DNA of 64,000 nt. Origin: Pantoea septica. Lineage in GTDB: Bacteria > Pseudomonadota > Gammaproteobacteria > Enterobacterales > Enterobacteriaceae. Numbering within the stretch: position 1 is the first letter of the stretch; every line of letters starts with the position of its first letter. Under the pieces are notes generated by a model. It was not told the origin of the DNA. It saw nothing but the letters and a program-made list of their open reading frames with translations, and made no database searches. This document shows, piece after piece, positions 53,553 to 61,774 of this stretch. A program made the translations under genes and the position numbers. The stretch covers positions 1-64,000 of the forward strand of contig NZ_MLJJ01000024.1 in assembly GCF_002095575.1 (NCBI RefSeq), written 5' to 3'.

Positions 53553-54566
53553 ATGTCCCCTGTAACTCAACGCATTGCCCTGATCGGCAGCGGTTTTATC
53601 GGCCAGGTGCACGCCGCGAATCTGGCGGCGCATCCAGGCGCGCATCTGGCGCTGGTGTGCGACCTCGACGCGGCGCGCGCCGAGGCGCTGGCGCAGCGGT
53701 ATGACGCGCGCGCAGGCCGCTTCAGCGAGGCGCTTGACCGCGACGATATCGATATGGTGCTGATCGCCAGCTCGACGCCGACGCACGCCGATTTTCTGGC
53801 GCAGGCGGCAAACGCCGGCAAGGCGGTCTACTGCGAAAAGCCCATCGATCTGTCGCTGGCGAAGGCGCGTGCCGTGGTGGAGAGTCTTGCGCCGCTGAGG
53901 GTGCCGGTCACCGTCGGCTTTAACCGCCGCTTCGACCGCAGCCACCAGCAACTGAAGCAGCAGCTTCAGCAGGGCGTCATCGGCGCGCCGGAGGTGATCC
54001 AGATGGTGTGTCGCGCCTCTGAGATGCCGCCCCTCGACTATCTGCGCGCGTCAGGCGGACAGATGCGCGATCAGGCCATTCATTTTTTCGATCTGCTGCG
54101 TTTTCTGACCGGTGACGAGGTTGAAACGGTAGGCGCGCTGGGTGCGGCGCTGGCGCAGCCTGCGCTGCGCGACTTCGGCGATGTCGACACCTCGGTGCTG
54201 ATTATGCGGCTGGCGCGCGGCGCGCTGGCGCAGCTCGATAACACCCGACGTACCGCATACGGCTATGACGAGCGCATCAGCGTGGTAGGATCGCGAGGCA
54301 TGCTGGCGTCGGAGCCGCAGGCGATGCGCGGCGCAACGCTCTATCAGCAAAGCGGCATCACTCAGCCCGGCCTGTTCCCGGACTGGTTCAGCCGCGTGCG
54401 CGACACTTACTACGCTCAGCTGGACGCCTTTCTGCGTCATCTTGGCGGCGAAACGGTGGCGGAGCTGCCTGGCCTGATGGATGGTTTGCAGGCGCAGGCG
54501 ATTGCCGAAGCGGCGTGCGAGTCGCTGAGCACCGGGCGCTTCGTGCAGGTCGAGCGACTGGCATAG
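53553..54566 (+). CDS. Inositol 2-dehydrogenase-like oxidoreductase (Gfo/Idh/MocA)
   Basis: 337 residues, the usual IolG length. NAD motif IALIGSGFIGQVHAANLAAH, the Lys of CEKPIDL (about residue 97), and the catalytic pair in GGQMRDQAIHFFDLLRFLTG (Asp, His) are all present. IolG oxidises myo-inositol to scyllo-inosose; related enzymes act on other inositols or sugars. GAGGAG at 53541 marks the ATG at 53553. Convergent with the IolH-like gene (4-bp gap between stops). iolA, iolB, iolC and iolD are absent, so the substrate may not be myo-inositol. Confidence 0.75.
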   Translation: MSPVTQRIALIGSGFIGQVHAANLAAHPGAHLALVCDLDAARAEALAQRYDARAGRFSEALDRDDIDMVLIASSTPTHADFLAQAANAGKAVYCEKPIDLSLAKARAVVESLAPLRVPVTVGFNRRFDRSHQQLKQQLQQGVIGAPEVIQMVCRASEMPPLDYLRASGGQMRDQAIHFFDLLRFLTGDEVETVGALGAALAQPALRDFGDVDTSVLIMRLARGALAQLDNTRRTAYGYDERISVVGSRGMLASEPQAMRGATLYQQSGITQPGLFPDWFSRVRDTYYAQLDAFLRHLGGETVAELPGLMDGLQAQAIAEAACESLSTGRFVQVERLA

Positions 54567-54570
54567 CCTT

Positions 54571-55455
54571 CTATCGGCTCAGCAGTTCGCGTTCGATCAG
54601 CTCGCGCGTCTCGACCGCCTGCGTCTTCATCTTCTCCGGATAGCCGAACAGGGCGGACGCGATAATGGATTCGCCGCCCACTTTATAAGTGCGGTTGGCG
54701 AAGTCCATCTCGCGCAGCGTCTGGAACAGCGTGTCGAAATCGACCTCGCCTTCGCCGACGCCGACATGCTGATGGATAGTGGCGTCCACGCCCGGCGGGT
54801 TAACGATATAGCGGCAGTGCTTGGTGTGGTTCATGGTATCGGCAATCAGCACATGGGAGAGATCTTCGCCGGCGTACTCCAGCATCGGCCGGACGTCGCC
54901 CTTGCCGTTGTCGTAGAAAAAGGTGTGCGGCACGCTGTAAACATATTTCACGTTGTCGCTGCGGAACGACTTCACCATATCGGCGGTTTCGTTGCTGTTC
55001 TCGCAAAAATCCCACGGATGCGACTGAATTTCGACGCGGATATTTTCGCGCTCGAACAGGGGCAGCAGCTCTTCCATCGAGCGGTAGAACATCTCTTCGC
55101 ATATCTCCGGCTCGTTGGGGTTGCCGGAGAGCTCGGTATTGATCACCTGCACGCCCATCTCCACGGCAATCTCAACCATGCGCTTCCAGTTTTTCACCGC
55201 CGCCTGACGACGCAGCTCGTCCGGACCGGACCAGCGATAGACGACGATAAACGACGAGATCTCTACGCCGGTGGCATTCAGCGCGTTTTTATATTCGCGC
55301 ATAATCTCGCGGCTGGCCTTCGGGTGCTTATAGAAAGGGTTAATCTGCGGATGTGGCGACTGCTCGATATAGTTGTATCCCCATTCGGCCACCTGATGCA
55401 CCATGCGGGTAATACCCATATCTCTGATTACATCCACGTCAAAAGCGATTTTCAT
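54571..55455 (-). CDS. iolH: IolH-like TIM-barrel isomerase/epimerase
   Basis: 294 residues, xylose-isomerase-like TIM barrel (AP endonuclease 2 superfamily). The sequence (MKIAFDVDVIRDMGITRMVH; NTELSGNPNEPEICEEMFYR; HQHVGVGEGEVDFDTLFQTL) closely resembles IolH of the enterobacterial inositol islands as I remember it. Metal ligands would be Glu/Asp/His residues in IQSHPWDF and ADTMNHTKH. Exact reaction of IolH is not established. Second gene after the dehydrogenase at 55477, 21 bp apart. Confidence 0.7.
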   Translation of the reverse strand: MKIAFDVDVIRDMGITRMVHQVAEWGYNYIEQSPHPQINPFYKHPKASREIMREYKNALNATGVEISSFIVVYRWSGPDELRRQAAVKNWKRMVEIAVEMGVQVINTELSGNPNEPEICEEMFYRSMEELLPLFERENIRVEIQSHPWDFCENSNETADMVKSFRSDNVKYVYSVPHTFFYDNGKGDVRPMLEYAGEDLSHVLIADTMNHTKHCRYIVNPPGVDATIHQHVGVGEGEVDFDTLFQTLREMDFANRTYKVGGESIIASALFGYPEKMKTQAVETRELIERELLSR

Positions 55456-55476
55456 CTTTACGACTCCTGGCTTTAG

Positions 55477-56508
55477 TTAGCGTTCTTCGTTAAATACCAC
55501 GCCGATCTGCCGACGCGTCTCATCCATCGCGCGCAGCGTCAGCAGCGAGGTCGCCAGCGAGCGCACCGGCGAGTCCGTCAGGCTCTGACCGACGCACCAG
55601 GCGAAGTGGTCAATCTCATGGCTGAGCTGCTGATAGCGATTCGCCGGCTCTTCCCAGCGCAGCGTTCGACGCTTATCGCTTGAGACCAGGCGAAAGTTGC
55701 CCGGCGCATAGAACTGACCGTCCAGGTAGAGCGTGGCGTCGCGTCCCGCGATCGCCGCGGTGCCCGGCGTGTTGCTGAACAGCGTGGTGTGCAGCACCGA
55801 CTGCATGCCACGCGCGTGGGTAAAGATCATCGAGGTCTGGCCGTTGACGCCGCCCGGCGCAGGTTCGCCCTGCGCGACGATACCTTCAGGCGCGCCGCCC
55901 ACCAGAATGCTGAAAGCGACCAGATAGCTGCCGAGATCGAGCATCGGCCCGCCGGCGAGATCGGGGTTAAAAATGCGGTGATCCGGCGTAAAAAATTCGC
56001 CGTGATCGGCGATCAGGCTGTGAACGTCACCCAGCGCGCCATCTGCCAGCAGCTGGCGGACAACGTCATATTTCGGCGCAAAGTCGCACCACATCGCCTC
56101 CATACAGAGCCGCTGCGCGCGCCGCGCCGCCTGCTGCAGCGCTTCGCCCTGATGCGCATTGAGCGCCAGCGGCTTTTCGATGAGCACATGTTTCCCCGCC
56201 TGCAGCGCGCGCAGGCCGTCAGGGAAATGGTGGTTATGCGGCGTAGCGATATAGATCGCGTCGACGTCATCGCGTGCCAGCAGGGCATCAATGCCGCCGC
56301 ACGCATGGGGAATCGACCATTTGTCAGCGAACGCCTGCGCCTTGTCAACGCTACGCGATGAAACCGCAATCAGCCGCTGATGGGTGTGATGACACAAGGC
56401 GCTGGCGAAGCGATCGGCGATCCAGCCAGGGCCAATGATGCCCCAGCGCAGCGCAGGGATCTGATGCGCATCGGGCAGGCGCGGAGCAGGTAGGGTAGAG
56501 GGAAACAT
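55477..56508 (-). CDS. Gfo/Idh/MocA-family oxidoreductase
   Basis: 343 residues. NAD(P) motif WGIIGPGWIADRFASAL, VDAIYIATPHNHHFPDGLRA, Lys of IEKPLAL (about 113), and the C-terminal beta-sheet domain with GGPMLDLGSYLVAFSILVGG. It resembles dihydrodiol-dehydrogenase/1,5-anhydro-sugar reductase relatives rather than IolG. GGAG five bases before ATG. First gene of a leftward operon with iolH; a perfect 20-bp palindrome lies 105 bp upstream. Confidence 0.72.
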   Translation of the reverse strand: MFPSTLPAPRLPDAHQIPALRWGIIGPGWIADRFASALCHHTHQRLIAVSSRSVDKAQAFADKWSIPHACGGIDALLARDDVDAIYIATPHNHHFPDGLRALQAGKHVLIEKPLALNAHQGEALQQAARRAQRLCMEAMWCDFAPKYDVVRQLLADGALGDVHSLIADHGEFFTPDHRIFNPDLAGGPMLDLGSYLVAFSILVGGAPEGIVAQGEPAPGGVNGQTSMIFTHARGMQSVLHTTLFSNTPGTAAIAGRDATLYLDGQFYAPGNFRLVSSDKRRTLRWEEPANRYQQLSHEIDHFAWCVGQSLTDSPVRSLATSLLTLRAMDETRRQIGVVFNEER

Positions 56509-56848
56509 AACAACTCCATACTTATTAGTCTGTTAATGGCCAGCAGCGGCGTGCCGCTGCCTCCGTCAGGCTTTCACTATAGAAAGCCTGAGGCTGCCCT
56601 CTCTAACCTTTTGCTGATGGAATTCCATCAGCCTTCCCGCTGGCGGAATGAGGAAAATTTCTAGCAAATGTTTTTTCCGAATGAAAATGATTTGGAAATA
56701 AATATTTCGTTATGCGAAGAGGATCAAATTTATGCTCGCTCTGTTTTATCAAAAGGTCGGGCCGGCGCCCTTGAGCGGTTAGGATAGCGAAAGCGCGAGG
56801 TCGCTCGCGGCCGGACAAAGGCGTTACCGCCACAGGAGGCAACAGAGA
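56509..56848. other. Divergent spacer between oxidoreductase and LacI regulator 2 (340 bp)
   Basis: Contains the palindrome at 56613-56632, a short GC-rich hairpin around 56540-56562 (GCAGCGGC/GTGCCGCTGC region), and an AT-rich segment (56650-56720) likely holding the promoter of regulator 2. No gene seen. Confidence 0.55.
56613..56632. promoter_or_regulatory. Operator copy 2, perfect 20-bp palindrome
   Basis: GCTGATGGAATTCCATCAGC is fully self-complementary, the size of a LacI-family operator. It lies 105 bp before the oxidoreductase start, and a 16/20 copy is found at 53455. Confidence 0.7.
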
Positions 56849-57874
56849 ATGACGAAAGTCACCATGAGCGCTATCGCGCGCGAAGCGGGGGTCGGCGTGG
56901 CGACGGTGGATCGCGTGCTGAATCAGCGCGCCCCGGTGCGCGGCGCAACCGAACAAAAGGTGCTGGCGGCGGCCAGCCGGTTAGGCTATCGCCATGCGCA
57001 ATCCCGGCTGCTGCATCCCGGTGCGCCGCCGACGGCGACGCTGCGCATGGGATTTCTGCTGCTTTCCACCGACTATTCGCTCTACCGACAGCTAAGCGAG
57101 GCGCTGCGCGAGCAGGCCATACCGCACCATCCCGCCGGCGTCGAGCCGCTTTTCGTCACCCACGGCATCGACGAGGTTGAGCAGGCGGCGCAATCGCTGC
57201 GCGCGCTGGCAATGCGCGTCGATGTGATTGGCGTGGTGGCGCTCGATCATCCGCTGATCCGCCATGCCATTCAGGCGGTATCGCGTCAGGGCGTGCGGGT
57301 CTACGCGCTTTTCTCCGACTTTTCGCCCTGCGGTCAGGCGGGCTATATCGGGGTGGATAATCAGAAGGCGGGGCGCACCGCCGCCTGGATGGCGCAGCAT
57401 CTGCTGCGTCGGCCCGGCAGCGTCGGCGTGCTGCTCGGCGACCATCGCTTTACCTGTCAGGAGAGCTGCGAAATCAGCTTTCGCTCCGGTATGCGGGAAT
57501 ATGGGGCGACGCAGCGCGTGCTCGAGCCGCTTAACACCCGGGAAAGCGTCGAAGGCGGCTATCGCGCCGCGCAGGCGCTGCTGGAGGGGCATCCCGATTT
57601 GCAGCTGATCTATGCGCCGTGCGGCGGTATTGAAGGCGTGGTGCGCGCGCTGCGCGAACAGGCGCAGCGCAGGGTCATGCTGGTGTGTCACGGGCCGGTG
57701 CAGGAGGGCGAACTGGCCCTTATCGACGGGAGCATCACCCTGATGCTGCGTCATAACATCGAGACCATGGCCGCCGCCGTGGTGCGGCTTTGCACCGATC
57801 GCCAGAGCGAGCGCGACGCGCGATATGAGCAGGTGATTCTGCCTTTCGAGATGATTACCAGAGAAAACATGTAA
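56849..57874 (+). CDS. LacI-family regulator 2 of the cluster
   Basis: 341 residues. Helix-turn-helix TMSAIAREAGVGVATVDRVL and hinge, then a ribose-binding-protein-like sensor (QAGYIGVDNQKAGRTAAWMA; SVGVLLGDHRFTCQESCEIS). It shares the ATVDRVLN recognition helix with regulator 1, so the two may read similar operators. AGGAGG at 56834 marks the start. It heads a rightward set with the TIM-barrel isomerase and a dehydrogenase. Confidence 0.8.
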   Translation: MTKVTMSAIAREAGVGVATVDRVLNQRAPVRGATEQKVLAAASRLGYRHAQSRLLHPGAPPTATLRMGFLLLSTDYSLYRQLSEALREQAIPHHPAGVEPLFVTHGIDEVEQAAQSLRALAMRVDVIGVVALDHPLIRHAIQAVSRQGVRVYALFSDFSPCGQAGYIGVDNQKAGRTAAWMAQHLLRRPGSVGVLLGDHRFTCQESCEISFRSGMREYGATQRVLEPLNTRESVEGGYRAAQALLEGHPDLQLIYAPCGGIEGVVRALREQAQRRVMLVCHGPVQEGELALIDGSITLMLRHNIETMAAAVVRLCTDRQSERDARYEQVILPFEMITRENM

Positions 57875-57893
57875 ATCAGTTAATTACTGATTT
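57873..57893. promoter_or_regulatory. Palindrome overlapping the end of regulator 2
   Basis: AAATCAGT-taatt-ACTGATTT: 8-bp perfect arms starting in the stop codon of regulator 2 and 133-153 bp before the isomerase start. Possible operator for regulator 2, different from the GAATTC palindrome. Confidence 0.4.
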
Positions 57894-57917
57894 AAATGAT
57901 AATTTTCTATCATTTTT
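57894..57917 (+). terminator. AT-rich terminator after LacI regulator 2
   Basis: AAATGATA and TATCATTT pair around ATTTTC and are followed by more T. Weak stem but good T-tract; would separate the regulator from the downstream catabolic genes. Confidence 0.45.
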
Positions 57918-58025
57918 ATGATAAGAATAACTATGATCGCTATCAAAGAATAAAACTTCCACAGTTGTTTGATATGGAAAATATGTTCGATACTCGCGGC
58001 AAACAGGCATGCCCGGAGAGCTATC

Positions 58026-58949
58026 GTGACCATCCATATCGCCAATGCGCCCTGTAGCTGGGGCGTCGATAATCCCGACAACCCCTTTCTGCCGCCGTGG
58101 CCGACGGTGCTGCGCGAAGCAGCGCAGGCGGGCTATCGCAGCATCGAGCTAGGCCCGTGGCGCTATCTGCCCACTGACCCTGACGAACTCAGCCGCGCGC
58201 TGAACCAGCACGGCCTGTCGATCGTCGCCGCCACGCTATTCGACGATCTGGTCAGCGAGGCCCATTTCCCGTCGATGGTCGACCTGACGCATAAGCTGTG
58301 CCGTACCCTGTCCCGCATTCCCACAGCTGAAAAAACCCATGGCGACAACGCGCCCGCGCCCTATCTGGTGATCATCGACTTCGGCAACCCCGAGCGCGCC
58401 CGGCTGGCCGGTCAGCCTGAACGTGCGCCGCGCCTCGGGGCGGCTGACTGGCAGCGCCTGATGCGCCATATCACACAACTCAGCGAGATCGCCTGGCGCG
58501 ACTACGGCGTACGGCCGGTGATCCATCCGCACGCGGGCGGCTGCATCGAGTTCGCCGACGAACTGGCGCGGCTGGCGCAGGATATTCCGCATGAGGTCGC
58601 CGGGCTCTGCCTCGATACGGGGCATCTTTACTATGCGGGCATGGATCCCATCGCCGCGCTGCGGCACTACTGGCGCCGCATCGACTATCTCCACTTCAAA
58701 GACGTCAACGATGCGGTCTGGCGCGATGTGCTGGCGCGCGGCCTCGACTTCTTTAGCGCCTGCGCCGAAGGGGTGATGTGCCCCATCGGGCAGGGCGCAA
58801 TCGACTATCCGGCGGTGCGCGCCTTTCTGGCCGAACAGGGCTACCAGGGCTGGATCACGCTGGAACAGGAGCGCGATCCGCGCCAGGCCGACACCAGCCT
58901 GCGCGACGTCAGCGCCAGCCTGAACTACCTCAAATCCGTAGGTTTTTAA
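58026..58949 (+). CDS. TIM-barrel sugar isomerase/epimerase (IolE/IolI-like)
   Basis: 307 residues, xylose-isomerase-like fold. N-terminal IHIANAPCSWGVDNPDNP resembles inosose dehydratase/isomerases; metal-site blocks RPVIHPHAGGCIEF (His), GLCLDTGHLYYAGMDP (Asp, His), YLHFKDV and GWITLEQERDP (Glu). Substrate unknown, presumably a keto-sugar or inosose. A GTG at 58026 with GGAG at 58015-58018 is chosen over a frame reaching back to 57969. Ten bp before the dehydrogenase gene. Confidence 0.75.
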   Translation: MTIHIANAPCSWGVDNPDNPFLPPWPTVLREAAQAGYRSIELGPWRYLPTDPDELSRALNQHGLSIVAATLFDDLVSEAHFPSMVDLTHKLCRTLSRIPTAEKTHGDNAPAPYLVIIDFGNPERARLAGQPERAPRLGAADWQRLMRHITQLSEIAWRDYGVRPVIHPHAGGCIEFADELARLAQDIPHEVAGLCLDTGHLYYAGMDPIAALRHYWRRIDYLHFKDVNDAVWRDVLARGLDFFSACAEGVMCPIGQGAIDYPAVRAFLAEQGYQGWITLEQERDPRQADTSLRDVSASLNYLKSVGF

Positions 58950-58959
58950 GGAGAAGACG

Positions 58960-60129
58960 ATGATTAACGGTACAAAAGCGGTAGATCGCGCCCTGCGCTG
59001 GGGCATGGTCGGCGGCGGCGGCACCAGCCAGATCGGCTATATTCACCGCTCGGCGGCGCTGCGCGACAACAACTTTCAACTGCTGGCGGGCGCGTTTGAT
59101 ATTGATGCCGAGCGCGGCCGCGCCTTCGGCACCTCGCTGGGCGTCGCGCCCGAACGCTGCTATCCCGACTACGAGACGCTGTTTGCCGCCGAAGCGGCGC
59201 GGCAGGACGGTATCGAAGCGGTTTCTGTCGCCACGCCCAATAATACCCACTTCGCCATCTGTCGCGCGGCGCTCAACGCCGGGCTGCACGTGGTCTGCGA
59301 AAAGCCGCTCTGCTTTACCACCCAGGAGGCGGACGAGCTGGAGCGGCTATGCGCGGAGAAAAACAAGCTGATCGGCGTGACCTACGGCTATGCCGGGCAT
59401 CAGCTGATCCAGCAGGCGCGGGAGATGATTGCGCAGGGGATGCTGGGCGAGATTCGCATCGTCAACATGCAGTTCGCCCACGGCTTTCACCATGAGGCGT
59501 TGGAGCTGCAAAATCCCAGCACGCGCTGGCGCGTCGATCCCCGCTTCGTCGGCCCCAGCTATGTGCTGGGCGATCTGGCGACCCATCCGCTGTTCCTGGC
59601 CGAGACCATGGCGCCGCAGCTAAAGGTCAAACGGCTGCTCTGCGCCCGCCAGAGCTTTGTCGCCACGCGCGCCCCGCTGGAGGATAACGCGTTTGTGATG
59701 ATGGAATATGACAACGGCGCGGTCGGCACGCTCTGGGCCTCGGCGGTGAACTGCGGGTCGATGCACGGCCAGAAGATTCGTATCGTCGGCGCGAAGGCGA
59801 GCCTGGAGTGGTGGGACGAACAGCCCAACCAGCTGCGCTACGAAGTGCAGGGCGAGCCAGTGCGCATTCTTGAGCGCGGCATGCCTTACCTGGCGCCGCG
59901 CGCGCTGGAAGAGGATCGCATCGGCGGCGGCCATACCGAAGGGCTGTTCGACGCCTGGTCAAATCTCTATCGCCGCTTCGCGCAGGCGTTTGCCGCAAGC
60001 GATCGCGGCGACGCCGCCTTCCTGCAACGCTTCTGGTATCCCGACGTCCATGCCGGGCTGGCGGGCGTACGCTGGGTGGAACAGTGCGTCAGGTCGGCGG
60101 AGGCGGGCGCGGTCTGGGTCGAGTGTTAA
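58960..60129 (+). CDS. Gfo/Idh/MocA-family oxidoreductase (IolG2-like)
   Basis: 389 residues. WGMVGGGGTSQIGYIHRSAA (NAD motif), IEAVSVATPNNTHFAICRAA, Lys of CEKPLCF (about 113), and a His in LGDLATHPLFLAETMAP (Asp-x3-His). Length and motif spacing match the longer inositol-dehydrogenase-like branch rather than classical IolG. GGAGAAG precedes the ATG. Likely works on the same substrate line as the isomerase just upstream. Its stop is 15 bp from the stop of the convergent aldolase-like gene. Confidence 0.75.
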   Translation: MINGTKAVDRALRWGMVGGGGTSQIGYIHRSAALRDNNFQLLAGAFDIDAERGRAFGTSLGVAPERCYPDYETLFAAEAARQDGIEAVSVATPNNTHFAICRAALNAGLHVVCEKPLCFTTQEADELERLCAEKNKLIGVTYGYAGHQLIQQAREMIAQGMLGEIRIVNMQFAHGFHHEALELQNPSTRWRVDPRFVGPSYVLGDLATHPLFLAETMAPQLKVKRLLCARQSFVATRAPLEDNAFVMMEYDNGAVGTLWASAVNCGSMHGQKIRIVGAKASLEWWDEQPNQLRYEVQGEPVRILERGMPYLAPRALEEDRIGGGHTEGLFDAWSNLYRRFAQAFAASDRGDAAFLQRFWYPDVHAGLAGVRWVEQCVRSAEAGAVWVEC

Positions 60130-60144
60130 CGGCCCCCTGCGAGG

Positions 60145-60876
60145 CTAATCGAGCAGCGACGGATCGGCGGCGATCATCAGCGCCTTCATCTCTTCGAAAT
60201 GCTGGCGCGAGAAATCGGGGATGCCTTCCCAGGCGCGCGCCGTCTTCTCCGCTACCGCATCGCTGAGAATTTTCAGCGGCTGGCCGGTGGACCAGGCGGT
60301 CACCAGGATCTGGCAGGCGCGCTCCAGCGTCCAGATATCGTCGAAGGCTTCGCCGATATCCGTCCCGGTGACCATGACGCCGTGATTGCCCATCAGCAGG
60401 CGGCTTTTGCCCGCCAGCAGGCTCGCCAGCCGCGCGCCTTCCTCTACCGTGTCTGCCATGCCGCCGTAAAGGGTATCGATCGCCACGCGGTTAAAGTAGC
60501 GCGCGGTGTTCTGATCGACCGGCGGTATATGCGGCTCGGCCAGACAGGCGACGCTCGTGGCGTAGATCGGGTGCAGATGCAGCACCACGCGCACCTCCGG
60601 CAGGCGCTGGTGGATCTGGCCGTGTATCGACCATGCGGTGGCGTCCACGTCGTCGCGCTGCGCACAGGCGGCATCGTCCGCATCGAGCAGCAGCAGATCG
60701 CTGGCGCGAATGCGGGAAAAGTGTTTCCACTTCGGATTCAGCAGAAACTGCCGGCCATCCGGGGAGACGGCCGCGCTAAAGTGGTTCGCTACCGCTTCGT
60801 GCATGCCCAGATGAGCAATAATGCGAAAGGTGGCGGCCAGATCGATGCGGGTCTGTTCTTCAAACGAGAGCGCCAT
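60145..60876 (-). CDS. Class II aldolase/adducin-family protein
   Basis: 243 residues. Zinc ligands: His-x-His in VVLHLHPIYATSVACL (about 98-100) and a third His in LLMGNHGVMVTG (about 160). The catalytic Glu of fuculose-phosphate aldolase (SSEWRFH) is replaced: the aligned stretch reads DATAWSIHGQIH, as in adducin-like and decarboxylase-type members, so a retro-aldol role is not assured. Last gene of the leftward ABC-dioxygenase operon, 66 bp after the binding protein. GGAG supports the start. Confidence 0.78.
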   Translation of the reverse strand: MALSFEEQTRIDLAATFRIIAHLGMHEAVANHFSAAVSPDGRQFLLNPKWKHFSRIRASDLLLLDADDAACAQRDDVDATAWSIHGQIHQRLPEVRVVLHLHPIYATSVACLAEPHIPPVDQNTARYFNRVAIDTLYGGMADTVEEGARLASLLAGKSRLLMGNHGVMVTGTDIGEAFDDIWTLERACQILVTAWSTGQPLKILSDAVAEKTARAWEGIPDFSRQHFEEMKALMIAADPSLLD

Positions 60877-60942
60877 AAATCTCTCCTGACAGAGGATAGA
60901 AAAAGGAGCGCGGGCGACGGATATCTGACGCCCGCAACGGGA

Positions 60943-61755
60943 TCACGGCTGCGGCATCAGCGTCTTGATATCCTCTGCGCTGGGTGCCTCGAAGTTATAC
61001 TTCTTCAACAGCGCGGCGTATTCCGGCGTCTTGCTGTATTTCTCCAGCCCGTCGATCAGCGCCTGCTTCACCTCATCATTGCCTTTTTTCACGCCGAAGC
61101 CGTTCAGCACCGGATAGATCAGCGTTTCCGAGGAGATCTGCACGCGCTCCCCCAGCTTCTGCACCACGCCGCGCGCCACGGCGGCATCGGTAATCTGCGC
61201 CTCAACCGCGTGCGACAGCATCGCCTGGGTGGTTTGCGGATCGGTGGTGTACTCGCTGATGGCGATCGGCGGCTTGCCGTTTTTCACGCAATAGTCGGCA
61301 GAGAGTTTATGTAGCTGCTGTAGCCAGGAGGTGGCGCCCATAGAGCCGATTTTATGGCCGCAAAATTCTTCCGGCGTTTTCGGCTGAAAAGCGGCGCCTT
61401 TCAGCGACAGGATCGCCTCGCCGCTTTTGAGATAGGGGATCATATCGATCACCTTCAGCCGTTCCGCGGTGATGTACATCGAAGAGTTGGTGATATCGAA
61501 ACGGTTGCCCTGCAGGCCGGTGATCAGGTTGGGAAAGCGGGTGTCGAGATTAACCGCCTGGCGGCCCATCACCTTCGCCAGCCCGTCGAGAAACTCGATA
61601 TCGAAGCCGGTCGGTTTGTTGTTCTCAATATATTCATAGGGAAAAAAGGTCATGTCGGAGCCGGCGATGATTTTTCCCGGCTGCTGGAACGCCGAGGCGC
61701 TAAACGACCCCAGCGCGACGCTGACGGCCAAAAAAGTCAGGGCAACAGATTTCAT
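60943..61755 (-). CDS. ABC transporter periplasmic binding protein (family 3)
   Basis: 270 residues. Signal peptide MKSVALTFLAVSVALGSFSA, cleaved near ASA-FQQ; mature part has the polar-amino-acid-binding signature GSDMTFFPYEYIENNKPTGF DIEFLD-like pattern split over residues 35-60. It should deliver a small zwitterion or amino-acid-like ligand to the permease. GGAGG stands six bases before the ATG at 61755; the much longer frame to 61959 overlaps the dioxygenase gene and is rejected. The gene is placed after the dioxygenase. Confidence 0.82.
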   Translation of the reverse strand: MKSVALTFLAVSVALGSFSASAFQQPGKIIAGSDMTFFPYEYIENNKPTGFDIEFLDGLAKVMGRQAVNLDTRFPNLITGLQGNRFDITNSSMYITAERLKVIDMIPYLKSGEAILSLKGAAFQPKTPEEFCGHKIGSMGATSWLQQLHKLSADYCVKNGKPPIAISEYTTDPQTTQAMLSHAVEAQITDAAVARGVVQKLGERVQISSETLIYPVLNGFGVKKGNDEVKQALIDGLEKYSKTPEYAALLKKYNFEAPSAEDIKTLMPQP

Positions 61756-61774
61756 AGAGCCTCCGTGGTGGCGA

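Noticed and set aside
57884-58081. 65-codon minus-strand frame near 58 kb
   Set aside because: Hydrophobic but overlaps the isomerase start and the terminator; no ribosome site.
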